From NCBI GenBank assembly GCA_024663395.1, contig JANFAH010000001.1:5270001-5334000 (forward strand): a stretch of 64,000 nt of DNA. The letters are read 5' to 3'. Of the stretch, positions 1 through 10,715 are shown one piece after another. Under the pieces are notes generated by a model. It worked only from the letters and a program-made list of their open reading frames with translations. It made no database searches and was not told the DNA's origin. A program made the position numbers and the translations under genes. Each line of letters starts with the position of its first letter. The stretch's first letter is position 1. Origin of the DNA: Pisolithus tinctorius (lineage: Eukaryota; Basidiomycota; Agaricomycetes; Boletales; Pisolithaceae).

Positions 1-394
1 CATCGACTGCCTATTTTCTGACTTGTGTATTCTTGAGTGTCCACAACTCCTTGCGCCAACGTCCTGGACCCCTAGCTTCCCTTGCTCAACCGCCCCCCGA
101 CATGTCACGTGATGTCACGTGACATACCAGCCGCATCTTTGGCAGTGTTGTTTGTGTCTTCTGAGTCTGACATGCACATGTTTTGTACAGTACAACCTTG
201 TTATCTTAGGCCCTGAGCCCACAGAGGTGCCTGCTCCAACTGTTTGTTATCTCTGGCTAAGTCTATTGTTTTTGTATATAACAAGTTGAATGCACAAGTA
301 CTACTGGGTGCTGACTAAGCATGCAAAAATGCGTACTACTAGGCAAAAACACAGCAGTTCTAAGTCAGAAAGGAAAGCAACAGAAGTAAAGCAC
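1..394. other. Non-coding left flank
   Basis: I see no gene here. The stretch carries the left copy of a 45-base E-box-rich repeat (84-128) and otherwise low-information sequence. If the 13-base direct repeat at 395-407 and 47,682-47,694 is a true target duplication, this is the left flank of the LINE insertion and was once joined to the sequence after 47,694. Confidence 0.5.
84..128 (+). repeat. 45-base E-box repeat, left copy
   Basis: It starts gctcaaccgcccc and contains TCACGTGATGTCACGTGA, two CACGTG cores ten bases apart, then gacatacc. An inverted copy lies at 48,659-48,703 with about 90% identity. Terminal repeats of a small DNA transposon, or two independent copies of one, would both explain this. 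I found no transposase for it. Confidence 0.65.
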
Positions 395-407
395 ATAAGC
401 TATACAC
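395..407. repeat. Candidate LINE target-site duplication, left
   Basis: The 13 bases ataagctatacac occur here and again at 47,682-47,694, directly after the A/T-rich tail of the LINE. Length and position fit a LINE target duplication. Similarity continues weakly beyond it, so the exact edge is uncertain. Confidence 0.5.
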
Positions 408-950
408 TGTTGGAAGTCCTACAGAATCCACTAGTCTACTGGCTTATTGTAGCACTGTGTCCTCTGTGATTCTAAAGCATGTGGACAGGTATCCCCAATA
501 ACTCTGATAAGCTGGGGCTTCTTGAACTTGTACCACCATGTTCGAGTTGAGTGGCACCACACCATAAGTGCCCTCAATGTCTCCAGTCACACTGACCAGA
601 GATGTACTCTCACCTGAGTGCAGATTCCCCTGCTCCAGGAAGCCCTCCCTTTACTTTCACCTAAGTCCCATCACTGCTACCATGATAGTATGACCATGTT
701 GCCTCTAAAGGCCAAAAGGACATTTGCCCTTCTACACCCATAGATGGTTACTAGTACAGTCCTCTGCACTATGTATATGAGGTGTCCCAATCCACAACTG
801 TGCACCACCAAGCGTTGCTCTGTAAAGCCCAAAGGTTGTGGCCAACACAAGTATAGTCCCCTCTACCAGAGACTTACCCACCTACCACCATGGCTAAGAA
901 CACCACTTGCTATGAATGTGTCATGCCAGTCACAAAGGATGCCACTATGC

Positions 951-2007
951 TACATCAGCAAAACTATGATGTGCTTAATCTGTCTTGATTCCAGCTTAAT
1001 TACTTGGAAATTTTTGTCAAGTGTGTCAAGAGCACTAAGCAGTACCAAGCCAGTAAGCTGAGACACAACAAGCCACACTAGCTTGATTTGGGTACTGTTG
1101 TGCACCATTTTTTCAGGAGAACACAGCCACAATGATGGCATTCCATAATTAGAATCAAACTCTGCACTAATTGTTTATGTAAGCATGCCATAATGATTGA
1201 TATGGGTACCATTAGGGTCCATTTTTCAAGCTGAACACAGTTGTGTCCACATTGAATGATGCTCATGCCTGAGATAGATTCAAATTCCACATATCATGCT
1301 TATGTAAACATTACATAATAGTTGATATGGGTATCATTAAGGACCACTTTTTGGGCTGAATGCAGGTGTGACTAGATGTGAGGATGCAAGGGGAAGGGGT
1401 GTGGGGCAAGGACTTATGAAGGTAGGGATAATGATGGTCATACCTAAGCAAAATAATCAGATTCAAATGAGTTGTGAACATAGCAATGAAGTAGTGGGGG
1501 CCTTTTTGTAGGATGTGATTTTAAGAACCACTATATTGACATGTCCCCTATTCACCCCTATCCATCCCCTACCCATCATTTTAAATAGCCACAGCTGCAT
1601 TCAGCTCAGATCATGGTCCTTATTGATATCCATATCAACTATTATGTAATGTTTACATAAGCATGATGTGTGGAGTTTGATTCTATTTCAGGCATGAGCA
1701 TCATTCAATGTGTACACAGCTGTCCAGCTTGAAAAATGGACCCTAATGGTACCCATATCAATCATTATGGCATGCTTACATAAACAATTAGTGCAGAGTT
1801 TGATTCTAATTATGGAATGCCATCATTGTGGCTGTGTTCTCCTGAAAAAATGGTGCACAACAGTACCCAAATCAAGCTAGTGTGGCTTGTTGTGTCTCAG
1901 CTTACTGGCTTGGTACTGCTTAGTGCTCTTGACACACTTGACAAAAATTTCCAAGTAATTAAGCTGGAATCAAGACAGATTAAGCACATCATAGTTTTGC
2001 TGATGTA
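951..2007. repeat. Long inverted repeat (about 420-base arms)
   Basis: Bases 951-1,370 are repeated as the reverse complement at 1,590-2,007, with a 220-base spacer. The outer ends are tacatcagcaaaac and its complement. Each arm holds about three diverged tandem units of roughly 120 bases, each with a gggta(c/t)catta-like core and a gaacacag/gaatgcag core (near 1,090, 1,206 and 1,330). It resembles a foldback or MITE-like element. Open frames across it are the same sequence read from each arm, not a gene. Confidence 0.8.
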
Positions 2008-2119
2008 CACAAAGACCCTCCCATTGCTTTGTCCATACTCCCCCAACATGAGGCTGCCACTGCTCCATAACAAAGGAACAGAATGCACATAAAAAGACTG
2101 CCTACTTCCCCCAGTCCCC

Positions 2120-2176
2120 ATGAGTGACCACTACATCACAATGGAAAGCAGGGAGAACAAATGCCCCTGCACCCCC
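2120..2176 (+). pseudogene. LINE ORF1, first 19 codons
   Basis: An ATG at 2,120 opens a frame that reaches the CCCCC duplication at 2,172-2,176 next to the Gypsy-1 LTR. After the second CCCCC (30,741-30,745) the same frame continues through 30,988. This identifies the ORF1 start and the insertion point of Gypsy-1. Confidence 0.65.
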
Positions 2177-2846
2177 TGTTATGCTGTGCTCACATTTGTT
2201 CCCTCTTACAGACACTTATGTAACTGTTTGTGCCTTGTCCTGCCTCTTGAGGTGTTCCCTGTCCCACAAGCCACTGTCTATGCAGTTGGACTTGCATTCT
2301 GTATGTTTTCCTTATGTCATCTGTTTACCTCTTACAGTAGACCCCTGTCTACCCCGTGTTGTACTATAGCTGGACATTACGTCTGTCCCCCTTCCTTCTG
2401 TGATCTGCTGGTGGCCCTGATCCATGTGGTCACGTGACGCATTCACCCCAGGTGAACGCTCCACTTATGACTCATATACATGGTTAATCCCTCTTTCCTG
2501 TGCTCGTTCACCCCCATATGTTCCCGTCCGCAGCAAGGTCGCCCTTGCGCCCTCTGTGTTCGGACTCGGGTGAACGACTATACTTGTATTTGAATGTTTG
2601 GCTTGCAGTACTTTACATACGTATATAAACCCGCATGTATTGTACCAGCCCCTCATTCGAAATCTACTTTGCAACCACCCTTAGCTCTGCATGCTGTACC
2701 AACAAGGACTTGCCAGTACGACTTCGGTTGGCCAAGACTAGTGTCCCGTTGCTAGTGAAGTTAAATTATGCATCACTTCTCATGCAGCCACGTGCTTGTG
2801 CTACTTTGCACTCGATTCATGATGTGATATGAGTCATCGGCATAAC
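2177..2846 (+). repeat. Gypsy-1 5' LTR
   Basis: About 670 bases, TG...CA, with a TATA-like tatataaac near 2,622. Many differences from the 3' LTR are CpG against TpG or CpA (for example atgctgtgctc here, acgctgcgctc there). Confidence 0.93.
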
Positions 2847-3030
2847 AGAAGATTTCGAATCACCCAGACACATCAAAGCCTGGATTACCTTCGGATACCT
2901 GTGGTCTGGAATCCTTGCTAGGCAAAATAGCCTGCAAAACGACCACCTCCTGCCACTCCAACAGGAACCACTGGTTTAAAATCAGTGAGCTAGCCCCTAA
3001 CTATCAGCACTAACCTTCCACTTCATCAAC

Positions 3031-4090
3031 ATGTCTTTGCACCGCCAAGAAGAAGGAAGTAGGAGGCCTCCATCAGCAGCCTCTTTGTTCAAACCTCCTG
3101 TACCATCCTGTAAAGGAAAAGAGGTTCTCCAAGCGAGACCACTTATTCAACATCCCTCAGTACAAACACCAGACCCCCATATAGGTCTTGAAGACCCACC
3201 TGTAAGGCCCCAACTTGGGCAAGCAGCAGAATCGACCTCACCAGTAAACTTTACCTCCTACTGCGAACCGAGACCTTCGAGTCCAGATGTTGAAACACAA
3301 GTCGGGACAGCCAGACCAGTGGACCCCACCACTTCTTCATCTACCGACATACACCTACCTACTACTTCAGCCGACCAGATGGCAGAAGAACTCACCCACC
3401 AAGCCTCTGGATTAAATCTCCAGGACCCCTTCGCCGGCCAGACTAGGGTAACCCCTGAAATGGCCGCCAAGTTCTACAAGTCGCTCTTTGGCAGAGATGT
3501 GGTAAGGCCTAGAGGCCCCTCCCAAGGTTCCGAGGAGAAAGGAAAGGAACACGACTCTAAGGGAGGAGGGCTGAAAGAAATCGGCCTGAACAAACCCTTC
3601 TCTTACAATGGAGCACACCAGGACTTCTTGGCCTGGTTAAGCAGTGTCAAACTCTACCTCGCCACCAACGACCATGTCTACTACGAGGACCAATCCAAGA
3701 TCGCGTTTACCCTGTCCTACATGGGCAGTGGCTCGGCCCATGCCTTCACCGAAGCCTACATCAACGAGAATACTACCGCCCTTGGAGACCTCAAAATTTT
3801 CGATGGTTGGGACGAGTTTGTCGCCAAACTGAAAGAAACCTTCCAAGTAGGAGATGCCAAAGTGACTGTGCTAATCTATCTCTCTGCCATCTGTCAAGGG
3901 GACCACTCCCTTGACGAGTACATTGCGGACTTCTGCAACTGCCTCAACAAAGCCCAAATTTCCACCCACGACACAACTGCTGCGGTGTTCTTCAGAAAGG
4001 GACTTAACAAGGAAGTCAACAAATGGATCCTCATGTCCGGCCCCAAGCCTGACACCATAGAAGACTGGATCTGACAAGCAACAGCGGCGC
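3031..4090 (+). pseudogene. Gypsy-1 gag, N-terminal part
   Basis: A Pro/Ser-rich start is followed by a retrotransposon capsid-type region (motifs FSYNGAHQDFLAWLSSVKLYL and ALIYL-like helices). It aligns with Gypsy-2 gag throughout. A TGA at 4,072-4,074 replaces TGC of Gypsy-2, 13 bases before the duplicated target GCGC (4,087-4,090). Gag resumes at 23,887. The ATG at 3,031 is kept here but is GTG in Gypsy-2. Confidence 0.85.
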
Positions 4091-4554
4091 TGTAGGAATA
4101 GGTAAAATGATGATACCTAGAATAGTAATAGTCAGTGATGGGCAAGTATATTGTGCTCGACCCAAAAGGGAGGTTCTCTCTGGAGAAAGAAGTGTAGTAA
4201 AAAGTAAAAATGCGAACTAGAAAAGGATACTTAACTGTGCCTGTCTAATACTCTTGCCAGTCCTCCTGGCACTTTGGGTACTCCCCAAAGTAATAAATCT
4301 AACTTCGAAAACTCGCTGAAATGTGAGACTAAATCACCCTACTACTGAGGGCCTGTGACATGGATTGGTTGTTATGGTAAACTGAACTCGTGCAAACACA
4401 GCGCATGTGCTTAGTCAGCGACGTGGCTGCTCGCCACTAAGTCCAGTGGTACAATGCAAAAAACAAAAGAAGGAAATAAAACAAAGAAAACTCTCCACCC
4501 CCGAACTCATGACCCAGACTGCTTCTCCTAGGGAACTCAAACTCGTTCCCTACA
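4091..4554 (-). repeat. 3' LTR of the 19.8 kb element
   Basis: 464 bases, TG...CA, roughly 95% identical by eye to 23,417-23,882. On the minus strand it is the downstream LTR. The expected purine tract beside it is degraded: minus-strand gaggatggtcaaattc precedes a pyrimidine run where a G-run is usual. Confidence 0.92.
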
Positions 4555-5275
4555 TCTGAGGGGCAGTTTAGAATTTGACCATCCTCGGTTGCTCTCCTCC
4601 CCACATGAACATCCTCACCCTCACACCTACTTCCCTCGACCTTTGAACATGGCACCTTGCCCCTCTAACCTCGCACTACTTGAACATGACTCCCTTCTCT
4701 CCCAAGACCTGCTCCTGACTTTGCAGAAAAAAAACCCTCTTGGTCCTCAAATCCTCTCGCCCTTGAACACAACCCTTTCTGCCCACAAAGTGCCACCTGG
4801 CCTCTTGAACACACACCCTGCCTCTTGAACACTCCCCTCAAGGCCCAAACCTCGAACCAAAAGATGATGGACATCAGTAAATCACTTTGAGCTGTGGAGC
4901 TCTCCACAGTGCTCCATAATACACAGAGTCCCCTAGCTAGGTCCAGGCTGGACAGATGCACCCAACAACACTTTTTGCTATGGCTAGTTGCCTGTTACTA
5001 TGGAATGGTCACATTGTCATGGAACTTTGTCCAGTATCTTACTTACTAGGGATTGCTATGGAACTTTCATGCTTAAATATCACTGTACAAAACTGGCCAG
5101 ACTGTATTCTCCTTGGGGTGTTGTCCAGTACTCCCCATCTCAATGTTTACTTTGCAAACATGTGATCACTCCACAACTAGGAACAGTTCACAGCAGGTAT
5201 GACAGGAACAGGAGCATTGGCATCAATTGCATACTACATGTAATGACAGGTACGACAGGACTAGGTATTATGAAA
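4555..5275. other. LTR-element 3' end and spacer, no gene
   Basis: On the minus strand 4,590-4,850 repeats the short motif GTTCAAG several times, giving a degenerate reading such as VFKR or MFKG, probably the eroded 3' end of the LTR element. Bases 4,960-5,275 hold repeated ctatggaa-like words and no coding signal. The junction with the Plavaka-bearing insert probably lies in here, but I could not fix it. Confidence 0.4.
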
Positions 5276-7780
5276 TCAATCAAGGACTGCCTGAATGTGC
5301 TGGTACCTCTCTACATTTGAATCAACCTCTTGCAGTGCAGCCCTGATACGAGGAGTCAGCGCGAGCACGTCGGCCGTCCCAGTACTTACCATCCTTCCTT
5401 TGCCCACTGAGAAAGCTGATCGCGCAACCTCGCGCCATGATAGGGATTACGAAGGATGTCGTTCAGCACCTTCATCATGCCATGGAAAATGGAATTGTAA
5501 GCCTTGCCGGAGAATTGAGGCATCGTCTTTCCTGTGCCATTCTTCGCAAATCCGTCCAACACACAATGATACTGCAAGAAAAGTTCGAGTTGCAGTGACT
5601 CAGGGTGTAAGATAACTCACTGCGGCTGTGACGAGAGCCAGACAGGAAAGGGGAACTGAATTGTTGAAGGACTCAGGACGCTTATCTGCGATTCGATAGG
5701 TCCCAGTATAGTAGAATTGTATGACAGCTTCCTTGAGGGCGGGGTGAGCGAAATTCCTGGTTTTTCCCTGATAAACCAATCCGTTAGTAGTGCAGATAAC
5801 GAACCGTGTGAATGTACATTCTCGTCGAAACCGTCTCGCAGGAAAAGCGAGTTGTCAAGGAGCTTTGCGGCAGCGGTCTCTATCCATTGTACATGAACCC
5901 GTGGTGCAACATCAGAAGGAGGGATAAGGTTGAACGCGGATGGCATGGTTGCCAGCATAACCGACTTCAATTCCGAACGCCAGGTAGATATATCACCAAG
6001 GAGCTACCAGCAGTATGTCAGTAGCTGTAACCGAAAGACGGGACTACTTACGAGGCATGCCATATCTTGCTTGTGGTCAGGCCAGTAACCTATAAAGTTA
6101 GGATAATGAGACACGTATAAAGCGAAAATATTGTTACTCACCATCTTCAAATTGCACACTGCGTTGATTCCACTCAACGATGACAGTGATGAGTGCCTCT
6201 GTTATGGAGAGGTTGAGGTCGTGAGATTTCGATGGGAACGGGTTAGAAAGTGCATGTGCAGCCCTGCATTCTCGCTTAGCATCTTTGAGACAGTCCTTCC
6301 ATACTGCCTTGTAAAATCTCAGTTGTGAAGGCAATGGGCCCTCATCCTTAGCTTTCTTGGAGTTACAAGGGGCTCTGGCGTGCTGAGATACTTTGTTGAC
6401 CGAGTCGTGCGCAAGGGTCAGAAGATCACGATCGGGAACAGAAGGACAGCTGTTAGTGCGATGGTGGCGTTCAAGAATGTCGACGACAGTGCCACGTTGG
6501 GAACCCTAAAATAACAATCTGAATAAATAAAGCTAGCAGGAATGGCATTTTCATACCTCTGGCTGAGCCTTGTCCTTGGATTGTAAGCTTCGCAGAGCCG
6601 CATCATCATCCTCATCGCGTGAGTACTGAAACTCGTGGTCAGGGGGTAAGGAATTGTGGCGAATAGGATTGCTTGTCGTCGTTTCTTGGGAGAAGCCTAA
6701 CAAAGAACGTTGAGCCAATACCATAATAACCTCTGATGTGTACCAGGATGAGTTGATTGCCTAAGATTCATTGCACCCCATCCAAATGCATCGTCCTCAT
6801 CTTTGTCGGACTCATCACCGGAGACCTCGCCAGCCTCTGTGTCCCATGGGTTATTACTCGAGGACTCCGACTCCTCTTCTGAGGAGCCCTCTGATGACAG
6901 CTTCTCCGAACTCTTGTGGCGAACGTCAGCGGTTGCCAAAGTTTGTCTCGATGAGAGCGAGCTACCAAGGGAGGGGTCGATACAAGAGTCAGGGACAGTA
7001 GCAGGTGGCTGGTGGGGGATAAACCGAGACTGGTAGTTGGGCTGGGGTGTTGGCGGACGAGATGTATTACTGGGAACTTGGTCTCCCCGAATCGCGGCGA
7101 TATAAGGATTATTGAGCACTTGAAGGTCAGGTTCCATCCTGGGAGGCACGATATGACCTGGCTGTTGAGCTGGAAGACTGAAACCAAAGCGATGGGAGTC
7201 TGTGGAACGCTGATGGAAGACAGGTGTTGCTACTGCTGTTGAAGACTGAGGGACGGGATTCTGAAATGAACATTGTATATCAGTATGAAAAGACACTCAC
7301 CAGAGGCGTATCAGCTGGGCTAGGACCATTCACAATGGGAGGCGCATAGGGTGGTGGGGCGACATTGGACTTTGCAAGCGGTTAGCTTGATATTTGCAAA
7401 TAACTAGAACTGACCTTCAGTTTTGCATTCTGGCCGGCACTGCGGCCCCCACCCTTTTTCCGCTGAGTGGGTGGAGGTGCAAGAGGATTTACAATGGAAT
7501 TGTTGGGGAGATCCGTCGACTTTCGTGGCCGTGTAGCTCGGCCTTCAAGGGCAGTACCAATCCACTCCAATTGCTCGGCCCTTCCACCTGAACCCACCCC
7601 TGCCCTTCCGCTATGACGGAGTCCCGCTGTGGCAACAGACTGAGACTCTTCGAGATCGATGGGTGGGCTTCCTAGATGCTTGTTTTTTGCGGGTCGAGTG
7701 CTTCCGTCGGCCTCTGGTCGTCGTTTGGCTTTTTTGCTATCCTTCTTTTTCGGCGGGATTGTTCCAGATTGGGTGGACAT
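5276..7780 (-). CDS. DUF6532-domain protein
   Basis: This is a spliced gene with about eight exons. The start at 7,780 opens a basic, disordered N-terminus with a Lys-rich stretch (PPKKKDSKKAKRRPE) and an HSGRAGVGSGGRAEQLE motif typical of this basidiomycete family. A Ser/Glu-rich middle (about 6,760-7,260) follows. The DUF6532 core follows: LRFYKAVWKDCLKDAKREC near 6,310, WPDHKQDMACLLGDISTWR near 6,050, and YHCVLDGFAKNGTGK with NPYHGARL near 5,450-5,570. Stop at 5,276-5,278 after a last short exon. No premature stop was noticed, unlike its neighbours. Function is unknown; the domain is expanded in mushroom genomes. It lies tail-on behind the kinase and transposase, on the same strand. Confidence 0.8.
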
Positions 7781-7994
7781 CTGAAGGTACAAGCAGTTAA
7801 GCAGAGAACAGTATAAGATGGAAGCCTGGGGACCACAACGAAATGACATCTTGTGAATCCATATAAACGTTGACAGGTTCATCGCGAGACGTAAAACGAA
7901 ACGATGCGCTGAGACAGTTACCCACTGCAAATGAATTGAAACACTTTACATGTAACGTACAGAACGTGAACTAAACATAAAATTCATGCTAAGA

Positions 7995-10483
7995 CTACAT
8001 GCCTTTGAAGCGTTTATTGGGTATAGGAGGGTTATCCATGCTCCTTACCTCTTCACAAAGGTGTTTAGAAGACATAATTGCCGAAGACATAACATCCATA
8101 TCATTCTCCTGACTCGGATGCATGCTTGAATTAAGCGCTTTGTGCTGGGCGATGATCTGCTGGAATGCATTTGTCATCTCTGGTGGTTTCTCGTATGGCA
8201 TGCTGGCCAAGAAATGATCAAAGAGGGAGATAACGTCAGAGAACTGCACTGCAGTTCCGCTCAGCAGGGACTGCCCAAGCAATATGTGCCACTCGTTAGC
8301 CAGAGGGATTAGATCTTGAAAATATTGCGAGACCTCGGAATCCAGCCTCGATTCGGATGGGTCATTAAGGAATGTGAACTTGGCGCATCTGGCGATTTCG
8401 AGATCTTTGGCCGCCTTTTCACTCCACAAGCCAAGAAGTGTCTTTTCATGGCTGATATCTTGACGCTCGTGGCCAAGTGGCCCATCATAAAGGATGAGGA
8501 TCCAGATGAAAACGTAGAACAGGGATTCGATATCGTCCGCAAATGTATGGTGTATAGTAGTAGGGTGATCGATGAATACACGGGTGAGAGAGGCGCTTTT
8601 CTGGATCGATGGGACATTAGTCTTTCCACTTTTAGTGATGGCTTCCTTGACTTGGCAAAGGATATTCACTGAAAGGAAGGGGACTGTCCCCTTTGCGTAC
8701 TATCAGCTTCGAGTTCCAAAATGTTTTGCATAGTACTTACTGTGCCGCCCAAGTCATATTCCCCCTGTAACGTGACCCGTACAGCAAATTCCCAGTCGAG
8801 GAGAAAGCTGCGCGACCCATTTGCGAAGTCCTCGATCATTGTATTGTTGATGCTACAGTCTCGATGGAGGACACCCCTCTCGAGAGCCTGCTGTTGGACT
8901 GTTAAAGCAATTAGTATTGATTTTACAAGTGGAAGAGGATACGTACTTCATAAAATATCTCGGATGCATGAAACGAGTTCCTTTTTTGTCTTGAACATTA
9001 CCATTGGCCTTGCACACGGCTTCATAGCCAATCGCACATGAGTTCTCCGAGACTTCATGCACGATCGCCACTTCTCATCATGATATCGTTCAGTTTTATC
9101 GACAATGCCCGGCTCGACCTCGATGACCCAGTAGTGTTGCAACTTGGGAACTCCATCGATGTCCTGGACCAGCTTCATCATGTTGACTTCATGCAGGGCT
9201 GTCCTCTGCTCCGACTCCTCCACCCAATAATCCTTGATGACGTAGTATTCCCCATTGTAGCATGCGAGGTAACAAACAGTACCCCTTCCTAGAAAGCCTG
9301 TGCTCGAGAATAATACATCGAGCACCTCGTAGAAGGTCTTGTTTACTTGGATCCTCCCGATTGCTGGGATGTGTTCGGGTGATGCGGGAGTCGGGAGTGA
9401 GTTTGCACTGGGGAGGATGCCCGACTCCAAGTGAGGAGAAGGCGTTGTAGGAGAGGGGAAAGGGGAGAGAGGTATCGCAAGTGCTGTGCATTTGTGGCTG
9501 TGTGCAGGATGGGGGGATATCTCAATGGTCGAATCGAAGCCAAGGGTTGAGCGGGAGCTGAATGCAACGGCACATACAATGTATATGAAGACTTCTGCGT
9601 CAGTGTGGATATTGATAGAGGGTGAGATTGCACCACCAGAGTGGTCGTAAAAGTGAAGTCGAAGAAGTTCACTATCAGTAATTGATAATCCAAGGACATA
9701 GCGCCTCCAGGGCTGGTCGACGAGGGTTAGATATGCCTTAGTGTCCATCGTCTTCCCAAGGCGGGATGCTGGCTTGAAAGACTCCTTTGAGTACTTGGCG
9801 ATGACTTTGGGACTTAACCACGTAATCTCATCGAGGGATACTGGGGTGTTATCGACAAGGATGAGGTCGGGCTTTCAGGAATAACCTGTAGAACCTCGCA
9901 AGCTGGTTCTGCTCCAGTCCGCCATCCATTGACGCTGGGGTTTGCTGGATAGACTGGGCATTGTGGATTTGGCGGCGGTTCCGATAGCATTGAGAAACAG
10001 AGCAACTTGCTTTTCAAAGCAGAGCTTTTCCAATTCTACCGGCAGCTCTGAGGCAAGTGGCCCGGGTTGCTCGGGAGGTGAATCAGAGCCTGGGGGTGGA
10101 CGAAGCTCCCAGTTCCAGTGCTTTCTATCGTCATCGTATAGGCTGACCAGGCTGTCCTCTGACAAGCCACCCTGATTGAAGGAGGCAGAATAGCTATGGA
10201 CACATGCGGGAATTGTTTTCAGAGGGACAATCAGGGACCTGGGAGCTATGGAGGTGAATGTATCTCTGAAGGACTCGAAGATAATATTTGTAACATAACC
10301 AAGGCTCTGAGGAGAGCTAACTTGTATCCGTGGTTCACGGATGATGGTGCCCTCAAGTTCTGAAGCAGTGAACTTGTCCATAACATGAACTGTGTGGCCA
10401 TGTTTGGGTGGGGGGAGAGAACCGATCAGCTTGTAGGTACCATCTATTGTTTGATATCTGTTTTTGTTCGAGTCTTTGGACAT
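7995..10483 (-). pseudogene. FunK1-type protein kinase, decayed
   Basis: Fungal-type kinase (FunK1). Kinase landmarks are the VIKDYW lysine near 9,230, an HRDCSINN catalytic loop at 8,858 and DWE in place of DFG at 8,789, followed by FADDIESLFYVF near 8,550. The N-terminal FEKQVALFLNAIGTA region is near 10,020. In-frame TGA codons interrupt it at 9,875-9,877 and 8,948-8,950; reading continues in frame after each, and CGA to TGA would explain the first well. The start at 10,483 is chosen over 10,552 because the upstream codons look like leader. Introns lie near 8,900 and 8,700. It probably made a soluble kinase of unknown substrate and is now likely inactive. Confidence 0.8.
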
Positions 10484-10715
10484 TTCTGAGGGTTGTTGAC
10501 AAGTAGGGTCACACGTTCGAAAATGGTGCCACCACTCAAAATACTGATGCATTTCAACATTAACATGTAATAAACTCTGGTATATGGTAAGGTAACATGT
10601 ATGTTGACTAGATGGGAGGAGAGTCCGAACGACTTAGGGCAAAGTACGTATTTTTGTCAAAGTATTTGTTGAGATAGAATTCGGAAGAATGCTCGAAGGA
10701 GTTGTATGCCGTCAA

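Noticed and set aside
950..2092. Two identical 63-residue frames as a duplicated small gene
   Set aside because: They are the two arms of an inverted repeat; no family resemblance or splice structure.
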